From Rhodothermales bacterium (GTDB lineage Bacteria; Bacteroidota; Rhodothermia; Rhodothermales; Bin80), in contig CATQHT010000001.1 in NCBI GenBank assembly GCA_958296045.1, positions 558,001 to 622,000 on the forward strand: DNA of 64,000 nucleotides, given 5' to 3'. Positions 56,697-64,000 of the stretch are shown in pieces. The notes beneath the pieces are model-generated. The model worked only from the letters and a program-made list of their open reading frames with translations. It searched no databases and was not told where the DNA came from. Each line of letters starts with the position of its first letter. Positions within the stretch are counted from its first letter, which is position 1. The position numbers and the translations under genes were made by a program.

Positions 56697-58349
56697 CTAT
56701 GGAGGTGCTGGGGGATGGAGTGGCTGCCACTGGTGAGGTAGTAGCAGGTGGATCTTTTTGGCTGGATGTCCCGCTGCAATGCGTGGCAGCACATCTTCGA
56801 GCCATTTTACGGGATTAACGCCATGCAACCGGCACGTTGCCAGGAGCGTGTAGAAGGTGGCCATCTGCTTGGCTGCGTGGTGGGATCCGCAGAAGAGGTA
56901 GTTCTTGCGGCCGATCGCAACCGTGCGCATGGCCCTTTCGACGGCGTTGGTATCAATTTCCAGGCGTCCGTCGTCGATGTATCGGCACAGCCGGTCCCAC
57001 CGCGCCAGCGTGTAGTGCTTGGCCTTGCCCAGTAATCCCTTTGGGAGCGTATTCTGCTGCTGGAGCCACGATTTAAGGTGGCGCAATACGGGTTTGGCCT
57101 TTTGCTGCCGCGCGATGCGTCGTTGTTCTGCAGAGGCATGGTTCTCGCGCAGCTGCGCTTCTATCCGGTAGAGCTTTCCTATTTCCTTCAGCACGAAGGC
57201 AGCTCTGTCGGGATCGGTACGGAGGGCTTGGTAAAATTTGCGTCGCGTATGGGCCCAGCAGTTGGCCAGTATGATGCCGACATCCCGAATGAAGGTCTCG
57301 TAGGCGACATATCCGTCGGTATGCAGCACGCCCTGGAACCCATGCAGGAATCCTCGTGGCACCTTGCTTCCGCGTCCGGGTGCGTATTGGTAGACCAGCA
57401 GCTTCTGTTTAGGGCAATGGTAGACCCAGAAGTATCCGCGATGAGTGGATCCTTTCTTCTTGCGATCCTGCACGCGGATCGTGGTCTCGTCCACCTGCAG
57501 GTATCCGCTCTTGCGTACCTGATCGGCCACGGCAAGCGCGAGCTGTTCCAGGTCAAAGCCTACCTTATCCATCCAGTTTCCCATGGTGGACGATGGGATC
57601 TTATAGCCCGAGCCGCGCTCTATTATCTTGGCTAGGCGGTAAAGCGGTAGACCATCCTCGACTTTGGACGTAACAAGGTGCGCCAGCAACGATTCATGTA
57701 CTCGCCCGCTGGGAATAGTGCGCGCAGGGAGTGGAGCGATACGCAGCCCCTTCGAAGGATCGGTGCTATGCGCAAATACGCGGCGCCTATAGTGGATCTC
57801 CTTCAGGTACCCTGGCTCCCACGCTACCACCTTGGTACTCTCAATTCGAATCGGTTTCCAGCCTTCCAGGTCTCCTTCGGGGTTAAGAAAGATCTCTTCA
57901 CTTGGCAGATCGTCTGGCAGTTTGCTACGCTGCCCTTGGCGCCGCGTCTTGGGTTTGGCGTTCGCGCGATGGTCCTTAGTCGGTGTGCCCTGTACACCCG
58001 GGCGCGAGGCCGACGTATCTGCGGTCGCTGACGGTGGCGGCTTCTGATCCGCTGTCGCGCGGATGTCGTCGCTCACAGGCGCCTTTGGCTTCACAGGCGC
58101 CTTTAAGCGCTCGCTTGTGCTGCCGAAGAGCTTTTGGGAGAGCTCACTGAGCTGGTCATTGAGCTTGGCCATATCCTCGGCCAGACCTGCGCGCGTTGCC
58201 TCCAACCGCCGCCGTTGCGTACGCTCCTCGCTATGCAGGCGCCGCCAATGGTCACGCTCCGAACGAAGTCGCTCGACCACCGCGCAATGGTCCGGCTCGA
58301 GCCTCGCGCAACGCGGACAGGGGTGCTCCTGGGCAGGGATACTTGGCAC
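56697..58349 (-). CDS. tnpC: IS66 TnpC DDE transposase (copy B)
   Basis: 550 residues from a GTG start, nearly identical to copy A. The main difference is a six-residue repeat in the linker after the coiled coil (KAPVKPKAPVSDD here, KAPVSDD in copy A). Catalytic motifs YLQVDETTIRVQDRK and DGRLEIDTNAVERAMR are intact. Confidence 0.95.
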   Translation of the reverse strand: MPSIPAQEHPCPRCARLEPDHCAVVERLRSERDHWRRLHSEERTQRRRLEATRAGLAEDMAKLNDQLSELSQKLFGSTSERLKAPVKPKAPVSDDIRATADQKPPPSATADTSASRPGVQGTPTKDHRANAKPKTRRQGQRSKLPDDLPSEEIFLNPEGDLEGWKPIRIESTKVVAWEPGYLKEIHYRRRVFAHSTDPSKGLRIAPLPARTIPSGRVHESLLAHLVTSKVEDGLPLYRLAKIIERGSGYKIPSSTMGNWMDKVGFDLEQLALAVADQVRKSGYLQVDETTIRVQDRKKKGSTHRGYFWVYHCPKQKLLVYQYAPGRGSKVPRGFLHGFQGVLHTDGYVAYETFIRDVGIILANCWAHTRRKFYQALRTDPDRAAFVLKEIGKLYRIEAQLRENHASAEQRRIARQQKAKPVLRHLKSWLQQQNTLPKGLLGKAKHYTLARWDRLCRYIDDGRLEIDTNAVERAMRTVAIGRKNYLFCGSHHAAKQMATFYTLLATCRLHGVNPVKWLEDVLPRIAAGHPAKKIHLLLPHQWQPLHPPAPP

Positions 58350-58404
58350 GCCCTATTAACTCACGGCATTTGCAAGTAGTTTCGAGAATTTTATGTGAAG
58401 ATAC

Positions 58405-58743
58405 TTATGAATCGGAACCCCGAAACCGGCGTCGATAGCGTACCGTCGAAAGCTGCACCCCGTCCAAGGGCATCATGAGCTCCGTCCATAAAGGCGTCGC
58501 GGTCTCTAGAAGCTCAAACGTCCGCGACTCGAGGCGCTTGTAGTACAAAACCCAGCCGCTGCGGTCCCAAACCAGAAATGTGATATATGTCCGACGGCGG
58601 TTGATGAAAACGAACACATCGCCCAAGAAAGGATCACGCTTCATGCCCGAGCGCACCAGACCGCACAACCCGTCAAAGCCCTTGCGCATGTCCGTAGGCT
58701 CCCGGTAAAAATGAAACACGTGCGACGGCCCCAATGCTAACAT
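58405..58743 (-). CDS. tnpB: IS66 TnpB accessory protein (copy B)
   Basis: 112 residues, identical in sequence to the TnpB of copy A as far as can be seen. Sits between tnpA (seven-base overlap) and tnpC (55-base gap). Confidence 0.95.
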   Translation of the reverse strand: MLALGPSHVFHFYREPTDMRKGFDGLCGLVRSGMKRDPFLGDVFVFINRRRTYITFLVWDRSGWVLYYKRLESRTFELLETATPLWTELMMPLDGVQLSTVRYRRRFRGSDS

Positions 58744-59050
58744 GACTGGCTCCGCTCACGCTGTAACGCCGATCCGAGAAAGTCCGCCAATACGGGCGTG
58801 TACCCGCGCAGACGCGCGCCGCCTGGAAACTCGACCTTTATCAACGCCGGCTCATGTACCTCCAGTGACGATACCTCCACCAAGGCGCCCGAAGCCCGAG
58901 ACACAGATGCCGCGTACTTCTTGCGCCAGTAGTAAAAACCACGCTCCGACAAGCCGTGCCCAAGGCACAACGCCTTCAGACTCTGCGCACCACCAAAAAA
59001 CGCGCCACCAGCGGAAACATGTCCTCCGAACTACGACGTAACGATGCCAT
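58737..59050 (-). CDS. tnpA: IS66 TnpA accessory protein (copy B), -1 frameshift candidate
   Basis: Same two-frame arrangement as copy A: start ATG at 59050, slippery T TTT TTG about 50 bases downstream, then the rest of TnpA in the -1 frame to 58737. One residue differs from copy A (VEVSSLEVHE instead of VEVSLLEVHE). That the element has transposed while keeping this arrangement argues for a functional frameshift. Confidence 0.7.
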
Positions 59051-59341
59051 TGCATCCCCCAGTTAAGCTGCTCACTGACCGATGTAACAATATCGGCAAC
59101 TCAAGCCCCTCAGCGTAATATGTACACTACGGGACACTTATTCCCCGCCGGTGACGACCACTACATGCCTGAAGCAATCCCATAGAGACCTGCTCGGTAT
59201 CGCAAATCCAAGCCGTCAGGTCACGACTGAGGATGCTCCCAACCTGCCTGGAGCAGAGGCTACGGCATAACCACGCAGAACCCCATCAAAACATAAGATG
59301 GCCACACGGCCTGCATTCAATGTAGGCTACGGGACGGTTAC

Positions 59342-62224
59342 GTTTACTGCCGCGATGTAGTACGCGAGCAGCATGATCTCGTTGGCGTGAATCTCTGAGG
59401 CATACTTATTGGCAATCATCTTAGGCCTGATCAGTCCATTCTGTATGATGCGCGTGATAAAGGTGCCCGTGCCGGTGAAGGGATCCAGAATCTGCACACC
59501 ACTGGACGAAAGTGACTGCCCGAACTCGGTGCGCAGCACCTCATCGACCGAATGCAGGATGAAGTCCACGATTTCTATGGGCGTATACACGATGCCGAGC
59601 TTCTCGGCCGTCTTCGGGAAGGCATTCCGGAAGAACTTGTCGTACAGCTCCGTGATGATCTTTTGCCGGGCCAGCGGCGTGTTCGCTGCTTTGGCGCGCC
59701 GGGCCACGCTCGCATAGAACTCGTCCAGGCTCTCGGCTTCGGACTCAATGCGGGCCGGTGCGAGCACATCCAAGACCAGCTGCATACCTTTGCTGACGGG
59801 GTTTTGATCGACGAAACGGGCATCGCCGTGCAACGCTTCGAATACGGGACGCGTGATCATGTGCTGGGCAAGCATCTCAATGGCATCCTGCTCGGTGATG
59901 CCCTCGTTCAGATCATCACGTAGCTCCGCCAGGAACTCTTGAAACACCTCCTGTGCCGCCTCGTCTGCGGTGACCATGGCCTCGATCCGGGCAATGTGCC
60001 GCCGGGCGATGTCCGCAACGTCCCCCGCCCACTCGTCCCAGTAGCGCCGGTTACCACATTTCTCCACAATTCTGGCACGTATCGCCGCCGGTAGATCAAA
60101 CTCAAGTCTTTGTTGCCGGTCGGCTTGGCTTTCAGGCGCGTTCGGATCGCGCGCGGCACGTTTACCAATGCCGGGCCCGGGCTTGAGTCTCCTTGGTTGC
60201 CAGTCCGACAGCGCAATGATGCCCAGGTGCTTGCCGGATTGTCCCTCCTCCAGGAGGTTAAGCATGGCTTCAAACCGCTCGTCGTGTGACCGAATGGCAT
60301 TGAGTACCTGCCAGACTACGCGAAACGTGTCAGAGCGGTTCAGGAACGCTGTCGCGCTGGCCAGCGGCGGAACAACCACCGGTAGTACCACATAGCCCAT
60401 GGCCTTGCCTTGGGCGCGGCGCATCACGCGGCCGACCGCCTGTACGACGTCGATCTGACTCTTGCGCGGGTGCATAAACAGGATGGCATCCAGCGACGGC
60501 ACGTCTACCCCTTCGGCCAAGCAGCGCACGTTGGTCAACACGCGACACTCGTCGTCGGCTGGGCGCGCATCCCCCAGCCACGCAAGCAGCTCCCCGCGCC
60601 GCGCCGCGTTAAACGTGCCATCGACGTGCTTCACCGACACGCCATAGTCGGGCACAGGACCATACGAAGCCGCCACCGAAGAACTGGAAAACTCGTTTAC
60701 CACCAGGCTGAAGGCCTCCTGCACCCGCTTGGACGCCTTAATGTCGCGGCAGTAGGCGATAGCGCGGCGCATCGGAAAGATGGCGTCACCGGCGAACTCC
60801 TCCTCGTCGGCCTTGGCCAGAGCGCGCCAGCACCCTATGAGCTTGCCCGCATCGTCCACCTTGAGCGCCTCGTGCTTGGCCAGCGTCTCGGCTACGCCTG
60901 CGGCGACCATATCCTCTGGCACCGTAAGCACGATCACCTTGTAATCCGACAACAGGCCGCGCTCTACCGCCTGGCCAAAGCCTATCTCGTACAGCACCGG
61001 GCCGAAGAGCCTTTTGTCCTCCATAGAACACAGCACTGCATTGACTTTGCCCGCCCTGTCGCGCGCAGTCTTGGCATACACCTTGGGCGTGGCCGTCATG
61101 TAGAGGCGCCGGTGCGCCCAGATCCGTTCCTCGTCGTGGATTTGCACGAAGTGGCTTTCCTCCTCGTCCTCAACCTTAGCGCCCGTCGTGCGGTGCGCCT
61201 CGTCGCATATAGCCAAGTCAAACGATGGCAGCCCGTGAGCGCGCTGCGCCTCCGCTACCACAGGGAGCGAGTGGTACGTCGCAAAGATCACCGTGAGGCG
61301 GTCCTCCGCGGTCGGTGTCGCTTCGCGCGCCAACTTTGCCGCATCCGTGGTGGCCGGGAATGCCAGATCCATCGCATCCATGTCGATGCGATCGTCCTGG
61401 CGACGGCGTCGCCTTCCCACCTGCGCATCCGAACACACCGCAAAGGCACGCATCGCCAGCCGCGTGTCGGCCGTCCACTCGCGAACCGTCTGCGACATCA
61501 ACGCTAAGCTTGGCACCAGGTAAAGGACGCGGCCACCCCCGCGGGCCAGTTCCTCGGCGATGCGCAACGACGCGAATGTCTTGCCCGTGCCACATGCCAT
61601 AATGAGCTTGCCACGCGAGCCCTCTTGCGCCAAGCCACTGGTGACCTTCCCGATCGCCTCCTTCTGATGCGGAAATGGCCTCTTCCGCTCTGCTAAGACA
61701 ACCTTGTCATGATTAACATATTGCGCCCAGTCTATCGGACTCTGGCGAAGCTCGTGAATCCCTATGCGGGTCACAGGCACCGCTTGGCTGCGTGCTATTG
61801 CCTCCGCCGGGCCGCTCCAAGGCTCACCCGTCGTATCGATAAACAGACGCCGCGTGAAGTCACGAGTCCCGGAAGCCGCCAGAAACGAATCCAGCGCTGC
61901 CTTTCTCAACGGCCGCCCTTCAGCCAATAACTTGCACTGAATGGCGCACCAACCTTCGCCATTACGCACCTTGGCCACCAGATCTATGCCCAGGTCGCTC
62001 TCCGCTAGGCCCCGCTGGCGCGCCCACGCGCCATAGGCCATAGGCGCGTCATACTGGGTCCGCTGCACAGGGTCGTGCGTCAGATATGCGATGCACAGAC
62101 GCTCAAACGCGCTGCCCTTGAGGCGCTCGTAGTTGGACTCGGCCGCGGCCGCCTGCTGGCGCCACTTGTCAAGAATCTGATCTATCGTAACGCTACTTCG
62201 GGAAGAAATCATCGCAGAAGACAA
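59342..62224 (-). pseudogene. Type ISP-like restriction-modification enzyme, N-terminal part (nuclease, helicase, methyltransferase motif I)
   Basis: About 961 native residues. Mrr-like nuclease domain around residues 75-96 (DLGIDLVAKVRNGEG, WCAIQCK). Superfamily 2 translocase: MACGTGKTFASLRIAEEL near 210, ICDEAHRTTG near 340, MTATPKVYAKTARD, RCLAEGVDVPSLDAILF, VQAVGRVMRRAQG. A helical coupler follows, then methyltransferase SAM site VQILDPFTGTGTFITRI near 911. IS66-B cuts just after YYIAAVN. Intact relatives (LlaGI/LlaBIII class) are single-chain enzymes that translocate and cut unmodified DNA. Here the truncated protein could retain nuclease and motor without methylation ability, or be non-functional. 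Confidence 0.88.
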
Positions 62225-62300
62225 TTCCAGGGAAAGGCGAGTATCGCTGAAAATAATGCATGCGTGGACATCGAACTATGAGACCTGCGTATTCCGCTTC

Positions 62301-62392
62301 AAATCGACCAGTGGTTCCACGGGAAATCGACCACCGATTCCACGGCAAATCGACCAGTGGCTCCACGGCAAATCGACCACCTGAGCTGGCGC
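62301..62392 (+). repeat. Four 23-bp tandem repeats at the IS21-A end
   Basis: Core AAATCGACCA begins at 62301, 62324, 62347 and 62370, exactly 23 bases apart, each followed by a variant of GTGGTTCCACGG. The corresponding end of copy 1 has three (9555, 9578, 9601). IS21 termini are known to carry multiple transposase-binding repeats, so these are probably IstA sites. Confidence 0.85.
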
Positions 62393-62563
62393 CCGCGCCC
62401 CCCCGACCGGTGGCGGCGGGGTGTAGGAGGTCGGTTAACGGGCCTGCCAAATTGGCAGTCTGGCGGAGTTAGAAACGGGTTATTGTTGCCTGTCGCGGGT
62501 GATGGCGGCAGGTCAAGCGCAGGTGGTATCGTACCCTCTTTACTTACCAAGAGAGGGGTACTT

Positions 62564-64000
62564 ATGCCAAACAAGAGGGTTGTTATGCGTGTTTTGTGGG
62601 ACGTTCTGCGGTTGTCTGCGGAGTCTGATTTGAGCGTACGTGGTATCGGTCGTGCGCTGGGAATATCGCACAGCACGGTACTTGGTTACTTGCGTCGTGC
62701 TAAGGCAGCGGGTGTGCATTGGCCTTTGCCCGAGGGTATGCCGGAGGCCAAGTTGAAGGCATTGCTTTATGGTCCGCCGGAGGTTGCCAAGGAGACGCGT
62801 CCGTTGCCGGACTGGTCCGAGGTGGAGCGTAAGATGCAGGTCAAGGGGTTCACGCGGCGCCTGATGTGGGAGCGGTACAGGCGGGACCACAGCGATGGTT
62901 ACGGCTACAGCAATTTCTGCGCTCTTTACTCTGCCTGGAAGAAGGAATTTGGCCAGGTGACGGTTCCGATGGATCATCCTGCGGGTCATTCGGCCTTCGT
63001 GGACTATGCAGGCATGCGCCTGGAGGCGATAGACCAGCTTACGCGTAAGCGGCGTCGGGTGGAGATCTTTGTTGGTGTGCTGGGATTCTCCAATTATCTC
63101 TACGTTGAGGCGACGTGGACGCAGCGTCTTGGGGACTGGCTGGGCTCGCATCGTCGCATGTTCGAGGCTTTCGGGGCGGTGCCTTCCTATGTGGTCTGTG
63201 ACAATTTGAAGAGTGGCGTGCGCAAGGCCCACCGATACGATCCAGAGATCAATCCGTCGTATCAGGACCTTGCGATGCACTACAAGACCGTGGTTGTGCC
63301 TACGCGTCCCGGGAAGCCCAGGGACAAGGCCAAGGTCGAGCAAGCCGTGTTGCATGCAGAGAGGCGCATTCTGGCTCCGTTAAGCGATAAGCGTTTCATC
63401 GGTCTAGCGCACGTGAACCGGCACATTCGTGTCCATCTGAAGGAGCTTAACGAGCGGCCTTTTCAGAAGCTGGAAGGCAGTCGTAAGAGCTGGATTGACA
63501 CGTGGGAGCGATCAGCGATGAAGCCCTTGCCGGCGGAGCCGTACGAGCACGCGGAGTGGCGCAAAGCCAAGGTGCACAGAGATGCGCACATCGAGGTGCG
63601 CTGGCACCGTTATAGCGTTCCTTATCGATAGGTAGGTCGTTCGGTACAGGTTCGCCTTACAGATACCACCCTGGAGGTATTTTTTGACGACAAACGGGTG
63701 GCGACGCACCCGCGTAGCCACCAGAAAGGGGTCACCACCAAGGATGAACACATGCCGGACGCCCAACGCCAAATGAACGATATGAGCCGCTTCGTAACCG
63801 AGGCAGAACGCATCGGGCCGGACACACACAATATCGTGCGGCAGATCATCGATGCTGAGCGGCACCCGCTGATTCGTTACCGCACGCTCATGGGCCTGCT
63901 CCGCTTGGCTCGCATCTACGGTAAGAGCCGCATGGAAAACGCGTGTACGCGGGCAATCGCTATCGGCACCCGCTCGTACAGGAGCATCGCGTCCATCCTG
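62564..64000 (+). pseudogene. istA: IstA transposase (IS21-A2) with a nonsense codon, 3' end outside window
   Basis: Start ATG 62564 (MPNKRVVMRVLWDV) after GAGAGGGG. The protein follows copy 1 closely: FVDYAGMRLEAIDQ, YVVCDNLKSGVRKAHRYD, PRDKAKVEQAVLHAE. A TAG at 63629-63631 replaces the tyrosine codon that follows SVPYR in copy 1. The frame continues open after it (VGRSVQVRLTDTTLEVFF, HMPDAQRQMNDMSRF) to the window end. The nonsense site differs from that in copy 1. Confidence 0.85.

Larger units (their letters stand above)
56297..59341 (-). mobile_element. IS66-family element, copy B
   Basis: 3045 bp, same ends as copy A (GTAACCGTCCCGTAGA), perfect 8-bp duplication GTTTACTG at 56289-56296 and 59342-59349. 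It is 18 bp longer than copy A, accounted for by an in-frame repeat in tnpC. All genes are on the minus strand. It splits the restriction enzyme between methyltransferase motifs I and IV. Confidence 0.95.
62286..64000 (+). mobile_element. IS21-A, copy 2 (runs off the window end)
   Basis: Starts TGCGTATTCCGC at 62286, orientation opposite to copy 1. The terminus contains four 23-bp repeats. istA is on the plus strand; istB and the far end lie outside, so the target duplication (left candidate GAGACC, 62280-62285) cannot be confirmed. The region between the restriction gene start (62224) and this element is only 61 bases, so the gene's promoter may have been displaced or supplied by the element. 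Confidence 0.88.

Noticed and set aside
60410-61507. A 365-codon plus-strand frame inside the restriction-enzyme gene
   Set aside because: It is antisense to helicase motifs that are clearly coding on the minus strand; composition is rich in Arg/His as expected for a shadow frame.
62301-62392. Regular 23-bp repeats that resemble a small CRISPR array
   Set aside because: They are tandem without unique spacers, lie inside the IS21-A terminus, recur at the other IS21-A copy, and there is no cas gene.
1-64000. tRNA, rRNA or tmRNA genes
   Set aside because: No T-loop signature with a matching acceptor stem and no rRNA-like stretch was noticed by eye; a covariance-model scan would be the decisive test.

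Overview
The window looks like a chromosomal segment of a Bacteroidota-lineage bacterium, most likely of the Rhodothermia/Balneola side. The evidence is an arginine operon of Bacteroidota layout (short ArgG, ArgF-prime type N-acyl-ornithine carbamoyltransferase), a secreted leucine-rich-repeat protein ending in a type-IX-secretion-like C-terminal domain, and a moderately high G+C content. This is inferred from gene families; there is no rRNA or other phylogenetic marker in the window. The load of intact, nested and decayed insertion sequences is very high, as in host-associated or recently bottlenecked genomes.

Layout. 1-0.9 kb: a Panacea-type antitoxin (5' end outside the window) with a two-helix membrane partner. 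1.4-6.6 kb: an ISNCY-type element broken by a 3.3-kb serine-recombinase unit. 6.6-9.8 kb: a gene fragment, then an IS21-type element (IS21-A1) that splits a 63-codon membrane-protein gene. 9.9-11.8 kb: an unknown gene and a nucleoside-deoxyribosyltransferase/TIR-like effector gene. 12.1-16.6 kb: a second ISNCY element split by a different IS21-type element (IS21-B). 16.7-18.7 kb: a secreted endonuclease/exonuclease/phosphatase-family protein and moaA. 18.8-25.2 kb: the operon argG-argC-argD-argF'-argB-argE, cut off by an IS66 remnant. 26.1-26.9 kb: a DUF6338-like membrane protein and a small proline-rich protein between IS66 debris. 27.3-31.5 kb: a coupled nuclease-helicase pair resembling a Hachiman-type defence system. 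31.7-41.3 kb: a minus-strand branched-chain amino acid operon ilvB-ilvN-ilvC-leuB-leuA-leuC-leuD-cimA. 42.1-48.4 kb: the leucine-rich-repeat gene, split by IS66 copy A. 48.5-50.7 kb: a secreted beta-propeller protein and purD. 51.5-52.6 kb: a second Panacea-like/DUF2335-like pair. 52.7-54.2 kb: a decayed methyltransferase and fused IS fragments. 54.2-62.2 kb: a single-chain type ISP-like restriction-modification enzyme, split by IS66 copy B. 62.3-64 kb: a second IS21-A copy running off the end.

How it fits together. Two housekeeping biosynthetic operons (arginine; leucine/isoleucine/valine) plus purD and moaA form the stable backbone. Between them lie accessory islands carrying defence-like genes (two Panacea pairs, nuclease-helicase, deoxyribosyltransferase/TIR-like effector, ISP-type restriction enzyme) and IS elements. 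Most insertions still have perfect target-site duplications (6 bp for IS21 types, 8 bp for IS66 types), so the interrupted genes can be rebuilt in frame: a 460-residue ISNCY transposase, a 63-residue membrane protein, a 1080-residue LRR protein and a 1640-residue restriction enzyme. The two IS66 copies are near-identical and inverted, and flank about 8.9 kb. No tRNA, rRNA or CRISPR array was recognised.
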